This document shows positions 1-6,846 of a DNA stretch of 19,549 nucleotides, in pieces (the first letter of the stretch is position 1; every line of letters starts with the position of its first letter). The translations under genes were made by a program, and so were the position numbers. The DNA is taken from contig CAJGDN010000016.1 in the NCBI GenBank assembly GCA_904502245.1, positions 1 through 19,549 on the forward strand, written 5' to 3'. This DNA comes from an uncultured Alphaproteobacteria bacterium (GTDB taxonomy: Bacteria; Pseudomonadota; Alphaproteobacteria; Rs-D84). The notes under the pieces are model-generated. The model made no database searches and was not told the origin of the DNA. It worked only from the letters and a program-made list of their open reading frames with translations.

Positions 1-696
1 ATTTTTCGCCGCTACGCCTGAATCAACCGCGCCACCAAATACACGCGACACAACCATGTCAATGTCTGCGCGATGATATAATTTTTCATAAACAGGGGTT
101 GATTTAAATGTGTCGCGTAATTTCTTTATCGTTTTTTCTTCGGCGGTGGAAAATGGAAATATAACCTCGGCCGGGTTTATGCGGGTCAAGTCATCTAATG
201 CATCTGATGTTTGACCAATAAAAAATTCACCTGTTGAAATATCACAGCCCGCAATATCATATGCGCCACCACCAATCGGCGCAATCGCAACCAAGAAATT
301 TGAATTCTTTGGCGTTAATAAATTTTCGTCCGTCAATGTACCAGGCGTTAAAACACGAACAACACGACGTTCAATAAATTTGTGTCCGCGTTCTTTGGCC
401 TGGGCCGGGGTTTCCATCTGTTCAACCAGCGCAACCTTATACCCACTGCGAACCAAACGACCAAAATAATTATCTGCCGCATGCCATGGAATACCACACA
501 TAGGAATTGATTCCCCATCACCGTCGGTTCCGCGTGCTGTTAATACCAACCCCAGTGCACCACTGATTATTTTCGCATCTTCAAAAAAAGATTCGTAAAA
601 GTCCCCCAAACGAAACATCAGCAAGGCATCAGGATTTTCTGCCTTCATATCAACATACTGTTGCATAACAGGGGTTAGTTTGCTTTTTTCCGCCAC
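1..696 (-). CDS. mutS: DNA mismatch repair protein MutS, N-terminal part (cut by window edge)
   Basis: MutS is the ATPase that recognises mismatches and small loops in newly replicated DNA and starts mismatch repair. The window holds the first 232 codons; the gene continues beyond base 1. The N-terminus carries the mismatch-recognition segment GDFYESF, with the Phe-x-Glu pair (F33, E35) that contacts the mispaired base, followed by family-typical stretches such as ESIPMCGIPWHA and VRVLTPGTL. I place the start at a GTG at 694-696, because it keeps the residues just before TPVMQQY that most MutS proteins have; the next ATG (664-666) would remove them. No clear Shine-Dalgarno sequence precedes the GTG. 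The gene begins 30 bases after the xseB stop, so it is probably co-transcribed with xseB. The identification is firm; the exact start is less so. Confidence 0.95.
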   Translation of the reverse strand, partial: MAEKSKLTPVMQQYVDMKAENPDALLMFRLGDFYESFFEDAKIISGALGLVLTARGTDGDGESIPMCGIPWHAADNYFGRLVRSGYKVALVEQMETPAQAKERGHKFIERRVVRVLTPGTLTDENLLTPKNSNFLVAIAPIGGGAYDIAGCDISTGEFFIGQTSDALDDLTRINPAEVIFPFSTAEEKTIKKLRDTFKSTPVYEKLYHRADIDMVVSRVFGGAVDSGVAAKN

Positions 697-726
697 AATA
701 AATCCGTTTTATTTCTTGATTAATTA

Positions 727-933
727 TTATGCACTGACTTTTAATGTTTCAATTTTTAATTCAGCTTCTTTTAACAACTGTTCACAGTATGCCTTTAACT
801 TTATCCCCTGTTCATATGCAGATACAGAATCAGCCAACGGCAATTCACCAGATTCCATTTTTTTTACCAATTCCATTAATTGTTTATATGCTTCTTCAAA
901 AGATAATTTTTTTTCGTCCATGTTTTTCCCCAT
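727..933 (-). CDS. xseB: Exodeoxyribonuclease VII small subunit
   Basis: XseB is the small helical subunit of exonuclease VII, which degrades single-stranded DNA in both directions; several copies bind one XseA. The protein has 68 residues, usual for the family, and shows the signature SFEEAYKQLMELVKKMESGELPL followed by the acidic/Lys-rich helix ending near LKIETL. Two starts are possible. The first ATG (931-933) has a poor upstream ribosome site. An in-frame ATG four codons later (919-921, giving MDEKKLSFEE) has GGGGA a few bases before it, so the true protein may be 64 residues. A promoter (950-978) and the terminator of the preceding gene lie just upstream, so xseB begins a new transcription unit that runs into mutS. 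The partner gene xseA is not in the window. Confidence 0.93.
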   Translation of the reverse strand: MGKNMDEKKLSFEEAYKQLMELVKKMESGELPLADSVSAYEQGIKLKAYCEQLLKEAELKIETLKVSA

Positions 934-949
934 TATTTATTGCGATTTT

Positions 950-978
950 AAGATACAAAATAAAACATATATTTTCAA
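950..978 (-). promoter_or_regulatory. Predicted sigma-70-type promoter for xseB-mutS
   Basis: On the minus strand TTGAAA (973-978) and TATCTT (950-955) are separated by 17 bases. The predicted transcription start is near 943, giving a leader of about 10 bases to the first xseB ATG and 22 to the second. It lies directly after the terminator of the previous operon, which is where a promoter is needed. This is prediction by motif only. Confidence 0.5.
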
Positions 979-981
979 ATT

Positions 982-1007
982 AAAAATCCGGCATTTGCCG
1001 GATTTTT
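982..1007 (-). terminator. Rho-independent terminator after the lpt operon
   Basis: An 11-base-pair stem (982-992 with 997-1007; core TCCGGC/GCCGGA) closes a 4-base loop. Read on the minus strand it is followed by a T-rich tract starting TTTTTAATTT. The TAA stop of the TrpF-like gene (1007-1009) lies at the base of the stem, so the hairpin forms immediately after the last codon. It ends the lptF-lptD-surA-rlmN-TrpF-like unit and separates it from xseB. Confidence 0.85.
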
Positions 1008-1759
1008 TATCGTTTATTTTGTTTATCTTGCCAGGCCAGCGCATTTTGAACATACGCACGCGCACGCCCCAAATCAAATTCACGCGTACCCGGTTTCATT
1101 AGACGCCCTTCGGCATCAATCCAGGTAGTGTAATTTTTGGGAACAATTTTGCTGATTTTATTCAAATTATCTGCCACGTTTTCTGGTGACAATCCACCGG
1201 CATAACCCATTGGAATATCTGGATAAACAGGCCCATTCCATTTATCAGGACTGATTCCATAACCGTATGATGAATCATACAATAACGAGAACTTAGCCCC
1301 CGTTTTATACAGAGCGTCTATTTTATCTTTGACACCATCATTATATGGGAATATAAATTCGTTTTCTGGGTGCGTGCGTATTAATTTCGCAATGGCATTC
1401 GCATCAAACCTTTCTGTGCGGTCGCCAATATTTAACTGCCAACGACGAATTGATGGTTTGTTATCTGATATATTACGCAAGCGCATCCAATTCTGTATTT
1501 CACCAGGTATTTTCCCGGAACACATATCGTCACACCACTGATAATTTACATGAACGGCTACATTCAATGGATTTTTATTGGTTTTAACATAATACATTAA
1601 CACATCAAACCAAATATTTCTTGGGCGTAACCACCCCATTGTACCAGGTGCAGCCTGAACCCCGATTTCAATCATTGGTGATATTTTTAAAAAACTTATT
1701 ACATCAGCAATTTGTAAATCTTCGCGCGGATCAGAACATGTTATATATTTCAGTTTCAT
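1007..1759 (-). CDS. Divergent phosphoribosylanthranilate isomerase (TrpF)-like TIM-barrel protein, function unknown
   Basis: This 250-residue protein has no signal peptide or membrane segment, so it is probably cytoplasmic. I do not recognise a named family. Several blocks resemble TrpF: a Cys at the end of the first strand (KYITCSD, C8) where TrpF has its catalytic Cys; LLYDSSYGYGISPDKW (D162) resembling the TrpF LLD...GG.G..FDW segment with the catalytic Asp; YAGGLSPENV (187-196) resembling the phosphate-binding AGGL.PENV; and a C-terminal WIDAEGRLMKPGTREFD like the VD.SSGVE...G.KD end of TrpF. The GG of the D162 segment is not kept and the first Gly after C8 is Ser, so isomerase activity is uncertain. 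It overlaps rlmN by 4 bases (ATGA) and is the last gene of the lpt operon, with no other trp gene nearby. The fold assignment is inferred from motifs only. Confidence 0.6.
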   Translation of the reverse strand: MKLKYITCSDPREDLQIADVISFLKISPMIEIGVQAAPGTMGWLRPRNIWFDVLMYYVKTNKNPLNVAVHVNYQWCDDMCSGKIPGEIQNWMRLRNISDNKPSIRRWQLNIGDRTERFDANAIAKLIRTHPENEFIFPYNDGVKDKIDALYKTGAKFSLLYDSSYGYGISPDKWNGPVYPDIPMGYAGGLSPENVADNLNKISKIVPKNYTTWIDAEGRLMKPGTREFDLGRARAYVQNALAWQDKQNKR

Positions 1760-2862
1760 TTCTTAGCCTTTGTATTGTTCAGGCGTAATTGCCCGCATGC
1801 AGAACCAATATCTGTGCCACGTTCACGACGAATACGCGTGTGAATTCCGTTCTTAATCAATATATCTTGGAATCTGTGAACCGCATTACCAGACGGGGAC
1901 GCAAAATCACGTTCATCAACAGCATTCCATGGTATTAGATTTACCATGCAATTTTTACCACGTAATAATTCAGATAATTTTTCTGCATATTCAGGTGTTG
2001 CGTTATACAAAACAGTTTCACCTTTTTCATCGCGACGACCCAATAAGATATATTCTATCATTAATTGACGATTATGATTGTCTGTAAAACGCCATGCTGC
2101 ATCCAGAACTTCATCCAATTTATATTTATTATTTATTGGCATAATTTGTGAGCGTAATTCATCAGTCGGTGCATGCAGTGATATTGCCAAATTTATCGGT
2201 CGATTCCATTCAATTAACCGATCAATACCAGGAACAATTCCACATGTTGATAATGTTATTCTGCGCCAACCAATACCCATATCCCGATTTGCACGTTCTA
2301 TAAAATCAATCACGTTTTCAGTGTTCTGTAATGGTTCACCAGTCCCCATAATTACAATATGTGATACATCACCATTATTTGCATCACCATTTGGACGAAT
2401 TGCCTTGTCACTAAATTTATCAGCACGTAATTCCCATTGGGCCGTTAAAATTTGCGCAAAAATTTCATTTGATGTTAAATTGCGTTTCAACCCCAACAAT
2501 GTACTGGCGCAAAAGCGGCACCCCATTGCACAACCAGCCTGGGAACTGACACATACACTGTTACCATAGGTTGTACGCATTAATACACATTCGATTTGTT
2601 CACCGTCATTTAATTCTAACAAAAATTTTGTTGTTTCACCGTCTGATGATTCCAGTTTTTTTACAATTTTAACTGGTAATGTTTGCGCAACACTGTCCAG
2701 GTCACTACGCAACTTTTCTGGGATATTCTTCATTGATGCAAAATCAGGCGCACCACGATTTAACCAATCACGAATTTGTTTTGCACGAAATTTTGGTTGC
2801 CCCATATTAATCAAGAACTGTTCCAGTTCCGCATCTGTAAAATTAAATAGTATTGGTTTCAT
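1756..2862 (-). CDS. rlmN: Dual-specificity 23S rRNA (A2503)/tRNA (A37) C2-methyltransferase RlmN
   Basis: RlmN is a radical-SAM enzyme that methylates C2 of A2503 in 23S rRNA and of A37 in some tRNAs, tuning the peptidyl-transferase exit region. The 368-residue length is standard. The N-terminal helical domain (about 1-95) is followed by the radical-SAM Cys cluster C-x3-C-x2-C at C111, C115 and C118 within AGCAMGCRFCAS. Next come a GTGEPLQN block (GMGEPLLN in many homologues) and the C-terminal ERGTDIGSACGQL segment, with C356 as the resolving Cys that carries the methyl-transfer intermediate. All catalytic residues I can judge are present. It starts inside the ATGA overlap with the surA-like gene and ends in an ATGA overlap with the TrpF-like gene, so the three are probably translationally coupled. 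Confidence 0.97.
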   Translation of the reverse strand: MKPILFNFTDAELEQFLINMGQPKFRAKQIRDWLNRGAPDFASMKNIPEKLRSDLDSVAQTLPVKIVKKLESSDGETTKFLLELNDGEQIECVLMRTTYGNSVCVSSQAGCAMGCRFCASTLLGLKRNLTSNEIFAQILTAQWELRADKFSDKAIRPNGDANNGDVSHIVIMGTGEPLQNTENVIDFIERANRDMGIGWRRITLSTCGIVPGIDRLIEWNRPINLAISLHAPTDELRSQIMPINNKYKLDEVLDAAWRFTDNHNRQLMIEYILLGRRDEKGETVLYNATPEYAEKLSELLRGKNCMVNLIPWNAVDERDFASPSGNAVHRFQDILIKNGIHTRIRRERGTDIGSACGQLRLNNTKAKK

Positions 2863-3677
2863 AATTTATACCGGTCGTCGTTTATAACAATAACCGCCTT
2901 TCTGCGCAGTTGTTTTAATTGCTGGTCCGCCATAAACATTGCCTGTTTATAGGTGGCATTTTGTTTAATAATTTCATCCAGATTTTTATATTCTGATGTC
3001 TTTTTTGTATCACACACCAATAATACAGAATTATCCACGCGCGATGACCATGTTAATTTTGGCAAATTCGCAACACGTTCACGAATATCTGCAGATAATT
3101 CATATTGCAGGGCAGTAAACTTTTGTGGCGCGCCACCAAAATTTTCAGCAATTGCAACCGCATCATCACATGATTTTGGCTTGGTCAGGCGATCTGCAAT
3201 ATCAGACGGAATATCCATTAAACGCACAATTGTCATTTCAATTGGCAGACCGTGTTCACGTGCCAGATTTGCACGTTCAGATGCAACATCTTCGGAATTT
3301 ATATTAACTGTTGGCATGATTGTACGCGCAACAATTATCTGCCATGCAATCTCTGCACGCAGGGCATTTCGCGCCATTTCACGTTCAGACGTAGATAAAT
3401 CCCCCAGTTTCATTTTCTTTAATTCAGAATCAACGGTTTTATCATCAGGTACTGCATTAAAATTACCGGCATATGCCAATTTAACATTGTCATCAATTAT
3501 ATTTTGCAGGGCAACACGACGATTGTCGGTACTGGTTTTACCCTGGCGCGCCATCAATTTTGTACGCATTGTTATATCTGTGTCTGTTATCGGTGTGCCA
3601 TTCACACTGGCCACAACAGTTGCACCAATCGCAGGCAACGCAAAAAATAACGATACAATTATTAACAGTTTTTTCAT
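2859..3677 (-). CDS. surA: SurA-like periplasmic chaperone with a degenerate parvulin region
   Basis: This 272-residue protein has a clear signal peptide (MKKLLIIVSLFFALPAIGA, likely cut near residue 19). A SurA N-domain-like segment follows (VVASVNGTPITDTDITMR..., about 21-125), of the kind that holds unfolded outer-membrane proteins. Residues about 130-240 run parallel to a parvulin domain (IEMTIVRLMDIP, then ENFGGAPQKF, then LPKLTWSSRVDN, then VLLVCDTKK) but are compressed and poorly conserved; only one such region exists, whereas Escherichia coli SurA has two and is much longer. A chaperone role without strong prolyl isomerase activity is the likeliest reading. Its place directly after lptD (26-base gap) matches the lptD-surA order of many Proteobacteria and supports the name. 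An AAGGGAAA ribosome site precedes the ATG. The symbol is assigned by context and N-domain, with moderate certainty. Confidence 0.75.
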   Translation of the reverse strand: MKKLLIIVSLFFALPAIGATVVASVNGTPITDTDITMRTKLMARQGKTSTDNRRVALQNIIDDNVKLAYAGNFNAVPDDKTVDSELKKMKLGDLSTSEREMARNALRAEIAWQIIVARTIMPTVNINSEDVASERANLAREHGLPIEMTIVRLMDIPSDIADRLTKPKSCDDAVAIAENFGGAPQKFTALQYELSADIRERVANLPKLTWSSRVDNSVLLVCDTKKTSEYKNLDEIIKQNATYKQAMFMADQQLKQLRRKAVIVINDDRYKL

Positions 3678-3703
3678 GTGTTGTTTTCCCTTTCCTTAAT
3701 CAA

Positions 3704-5719
3704 TTAATATTGCTGGCCATCAATCGCCATACCAAATCTAAATTGGAACGTTGTTGTGCCAACATAGTCTTCTTTGACCGCATTATCACGACGATATTCA
3801 ACAGATAAATAATAACATGGATGATTATAGAAAAATCCACCCGTGTGACGCTGAAACGCACCCAATTCCATATTATATATCGCATTCCAACGCATTGACC
3901 AACGGTTTGTTAACTGAATTCCTGCACCAATTATCGCTTCGTTAATATCAACATTTTCTGTAAAAGCCTCGCTTAAATCAACAGACCATATATGACCAAT
4001 ATTCAAGAAATTACGTGATGTACCAATATTTGCAGTTGTTTCCATATGACGCAACGCCAGGTTTTCCTGATTCAATCTGAAACGTGACGCAACATTTAAC
4101 CATTTTGCGTTATTATACGCGATACGTCCAACATAGTCAGATGCACCATTGTGAAAACCACTGTTTAAATCAATTGATGGTCGTTCAGTAAAATCATATG
4201 ATTGCCCCAGGAATATTTCCACAGTCTTTCCATCCGAGTTGAACGCAGCCCAACGCGCGCCATAGTCTGCATATGTACCATTTTCCCATAAATCAAGACC
4301 AGCCAAACGATTGTCTGAAAATAATGTTGAATCTGTTAAAATTGTACCCACAGAATCATTGCTGAGCGCAAATTCTTCGGCATCCATATGTCGCATAAAT
4401 GTTACGCGGGCACGCGGTTCAATAATCTGGGTCCAATTTGATGTTGGACGAAATAACGGCAGTCCCCATTCCAGATAACCACTGGGCAGAAATCTGTTTT
4501 TAAAACCTGAATATATACCACCATCAACCATCGGTGTTTTATCAAAATGATACACGTCATAACGGGCAGATACACTGGCTGTTAATCGATTCCCACCCCA
4601 CAATGTCCACGGTGTTGTCAGGCGCGCATCACCAATTAAACGCTGGGCAGCGGTATTATCCCCAGATATCCCCAATACATCTGCACCAAATGTCGCATAG
4701 GTTTCGCCAAACAATGGCGCCGTCTGATGCACGGCACGGATATTTGGCAGAATATCACCATCTGGGGCACGCTGAATACCAGTGCTGTCGCGCAATTCTT
4801 GGAACACGTGCGCATCGGCAACAACATAACTGCTTTGACCAAATAATTCTAATTTTGCCCCAGAATCCAAATATGGTTGATCATTATAAAATCCATATTT
4901 CTGTAAATACGTTCTGTCCGAGGCACGTTCTAAAAATATTGTCGCACGCGCATATTCACCTAATTCAATTACATCATCGTTAAATATATGCCAACGATCC
5001 TGACCTTCGCGATTATGGGTAAAAGATGCACTGGTGCGATATTCTGAATGCGGTGCGTTCAGACGATGTTCAATCTGAAACAGTGGATTTTCCTGGGTCA
5101 AATATGACAGTGTTAATGTCATATCATGTGTGTCAGATATAGATACATAAAAAGGAATATTTATCTGTGTACCCATCTTGTTCGTTGATTCAAAATCAGG
5201 CATTAAAAAACCAGTTTTGTATTTAATTCCAGGATCAGGCATTTCAAAATACGGCAACCAAAAAATTGGAAAATCATACGCACGCATAACAGGACTGTAA
5301 AAACGTAATATACGATCTTGCATATCATGAACAATTTTATACGTTGTAATTTCCCACGCGTTACCATACGCATCACAATCATCACATGCCGTAAAGGTCG
5401 CACGACGGGCAATTGTTAAATCACCATTGCGCGATATATTATCAGATTCAACATATACATGGTTGCCCAACCACATCTTTATTTCATCACCAGATAATTC
5501 TGTACCTTTGCCGGTAATATACGAATCAACCAATGTCATACGCTGACCAGACTGATTGGTAATTTCTGTTTCACCAGATGTTTTTATCGTTTCTGATTTT
5601 ACATCGTACACAATCTTGTCTGCAACAATTGTACGTGGTTCATTCACGTCGACAGATAACGCATATCCAGACGCAATAAATAAAATATTAAAAAAGATTA
5701 TAGATAGATACTTTCTCAT
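3704..5719 (-). CDS. lptD: LPS-assembly outer-membrane protein LptD
   Basis: LptD is the outer-membrane beta-barrel translocon that inserts LPS into the outer leaflet together with the lipoprotein LptE. I chose the ATG at 5717-5719, not the longer frame opening at 5767, because it gives a proper signal peptide (MRKYLSIIFFNILFIASGYA, cut near residue 20), overlaps the lptF stop as ATGA and has an AAAGAA site upstream. The mature protein has 651 residues. An LptA/OstA-like domain comes first (VDVNEPRTIVADKIVYDV..., about 22-120). It is followed by the barrel domain, with aromatic, alternating strands up to the final TTTFQFRFG strand. A CxxC (C112, C115) and one C-terminal Cys (C635) are the probable disulfide partners that fix the plug domain to the barrel. 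Clear identification; LptE is not in the window. Confidence 0.95.
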   Translation of the reverse strand: MRKYLSIIFFNILFIASGYALSVDVNEPRTIVADKIVYDVKSETIKTSGETEITNQSGQRMTLVDSYITGKGTELSGDEIKMWLGNHVYVESDNISRNGDLTIARRATFTACDDCDAYGNAWEITTYKIVHDMQDRILRFYSPVMRAYDFPIFWLPYFEMPDPGIKYKTGFLMPDFESTNKMGTQINIPFYVSISDTHDMTLTLSYLTQENPLFQIEHRLNAPHSEYRTSASFTHNREGQDRWHIFNDDVIELGEYARATIFLERASDRTYLQKYGFYNDQPYLDSGAKLELFGQSSYVVADAHVFQELRDSTGIQRAPDGDILPNIRAVHQTAPLFGETYATFGADVLGISGDNTAAQRLIGDARLTTPWTLWGGNRLTASVSARYDVYHFDKTPMVDGGIYSGFKNRFLPSGYLEWGLPLFRPTSNWTQIIEPRARVTFMRHMDAEEFALSNDSVGTILTDSTLFSDNRLAGLDLWENGTYADYGARWAAFNSDGKTVEIFLGQSYDFTERPSIDLNSGFHNGASDYVGRIAYNNAKWLNVASRFRLNQENLALRHMETTANIGTSRNFLNIGHIWSVDLSEAFTENVDINEAIIGAGIQLTNRWSMRWNAIYNMELGAFQRHTGGFFYNHPCYYLSVEYRRDNAVKEDYVGTTTFQFRFGMAIDGQQY

Positions 5720-6774
5720 TTCTTTGATAACACCAATAATATCCCACCCAGTAAAACAAATAAACACATACCCAAAATTAAAAACCCAGTCATACTGCCA
5801 ATAATATTAGTCGCAGACATATACAACGCCATTGTGCACGCCATCGCCGCAACCGCAACCATTGGTGCAAAACTGGTACGACGACGTAATAATGACGAAC
5901 GCAGTAATATCGTCGCACACAATGCAGCTAAAACTAAATTCATCAAAGGCGATAAAAAGCGATTACATAATTCAGATAATATCATTTTATGCTGCTTCTT
6001 GGTCTTGGCATCAAATGCGACACGCAACAATTCTTTGGTCGGAACGCGACGAACGCGGAACGATGTACTGCCACCGCGATCAACCAGATTCAAATCCATA
6101 TCAAATGTTTCAAATGTACCTGTTACACTTTGCACACCATTAAACTGTAATGCGCCATTATTCATAACCAACGACATACCACGAACCGTCGAAACCAATT
6201 TTCCTTTTTCTGCAAAAATTGTACTGGGGGCAGATTCATCACGCATGTCTGATAGCATAACCTGACTAAGGTCATGGCCAGAAACTTTATCCACATACAC
6301 AACCAAACCGTCAGATATTTCTGTAAATGCATTTTCCTGTAATTTCATATGCGCCATACCATATTGCAAATTCCACTGAGTGTCATAAAATACAGCCTGA
6401 CTGTACGGCACAACCCAAATATTCAATAACAAATTTAAAACCGTTAAAACAACACCCAATCGCAGGGCAGGGCGCGCAATTTGACGCGGCGACAAACCAG
6501 ACGCCGCCATTACTGTTACTTCGTTATCAGATATCATTTTATTGTAAACAAATATAACCGATATAAAACAAACAAACGGCACAATAATCGACGCAATAAA
6601 CGGTATCATTAACGATGTCAAACCAATAAAACTGCCAACATCAATACCATATTTTAACAAAAACTTCATCATGGACATAATTTGCATCATCCATGCCAAA
6701 CCTGTTAAAATCAGCATTAACATTATAAATATTGCGACCAATTGACGCATAAAATAACGGTTTAGAATCTTCAT
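5716..6774 (-). CDS. lptF: LPS export ABC transporter permease LptF
   Basis: LptF is one half of the inner-membrane LptFG permease that, with the ATPase LptB2, pulls LPS out of the membrane onto the LptC/LptA bridge. The 352-residue protein begins MKILNRYFMRQL and has three N-terminal membrane segments, a periplasmic beta-jellyroll (about 125-255, including ISDGLVVYVD) and three C-terminal membrane segments. The SDNEVTVMAASGLSPRQIARPAL stretch is the cytoplasmic coupling region typical of LptF rather than LptG. The start at 6774 is preferred: an upstream in-frame ATG at 6792 lies within the promoter spacer. The predicted transcription start coincides with this ATG, so the mRNA may be leaderless. 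It overlaps lptD by 4 bases. The usual neighbour lptG is absent here. Confidence 0.93.
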   Translation of the reverse strand: MKILNRYFMRQLVAIFIMLMLILTGLAWMMQIMSMMKFLLKYGIDVGSFIGLTSLMIPFIASIIVPFVCFISVIFVYNKMISDNEVTVMAASGLSPRQIARPALRLGVVLTVLNLLLNIWVVPYSQAVFYDTQWNLQYGMAHMKLQENAFTEISDGLVVYVDKVSGHDLSQVMLSDMRDESAPSTIFAEKGKLVSTVRGMSLVMNNGALQFNGVQSVTGTFETFDMDLNLVDRGGSTSFRVRRVPTKELLRVAFDAKTKKQHKMILSELCNRFLSPLMNLVLAALCATILLRSSLLRRRTSFAPMVAVAAMACTMALYMSATNIIGSMTGFLILGMCLFVLLGGILLVLSKK

Positions 6775-6780
6775 GCCCGC

Positions 6781-6809
6781 AGTATAGAGCATATTTTAAC
6801 TGTTTTCAA
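6781..6809 (-). promoter_or_regulatory. Near-consensus sigma-70 promoter for the lptF operon, apparently leaderless
   Basis: On the minus strand TTGAAA (6804-6809) and TATACT (6781-6786) are separated by exactly 17 bases. Six bases (GCGGGC) separate the -10 box from the ATG of lptF, so the standard start position (+1) falls on base 6774, the A of the ATG. Five of six bases match the consensus in each box. The element sits between the pheT terminator and lptF, where a promoter is expected. Confidence 0.7.
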
Positions 6810-6820
6810 GCCATGAATAA

Positions 6821-6838
6821 AGGGGCCATGCGGCCCCT
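6821..6838 (-). terminator. Rho-independent terminator after pheT
   Basis: A GC-rich 7-base-pair stem (AGGGGCC with GGCCCCT) closes a 4-base loop between the pheT stop and the lptF promoter. On the minus strand the stem is followed by TTATTC, a short U tract, so termination may be incomplete. Confidence 0.7.
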
Positions 6839-6846
6839 GATTTTGA

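Noticed and set aside
2078..2569. Plus-strand open frame (163 codons) inside rlmN
   Set aside because: It is the antisense shadow of the conserved radical-SAM region of RlmN and has no supporting signals.
2953..3699. Long plus-strand open frame (248 codons) opposite the surA-like gene
   Set aside because: It is antisense to a gene with signal peptide, operon context and ribosome site; its translation has no recognisable domain and a biased, Ser/Arg-rich composition typical of reverse frames.
5720..5767. N-terminal extension of LptD by 16 codons
   Set aside because: It would overlap lptF coding sequence, put charged and Trp-rich residues before the signal peptide, and ignore the ATGA coupling at 5716-5719.
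6775..6792. LptF start at the upstream ATG (six codons longer)
   Set aside because: That ATG lies in the spacer of the predicted promoter and upstream of the predicted transcription start, and lacks a ribosome site; LptF homologues usually begin close to the MKILNRYF-type segment.
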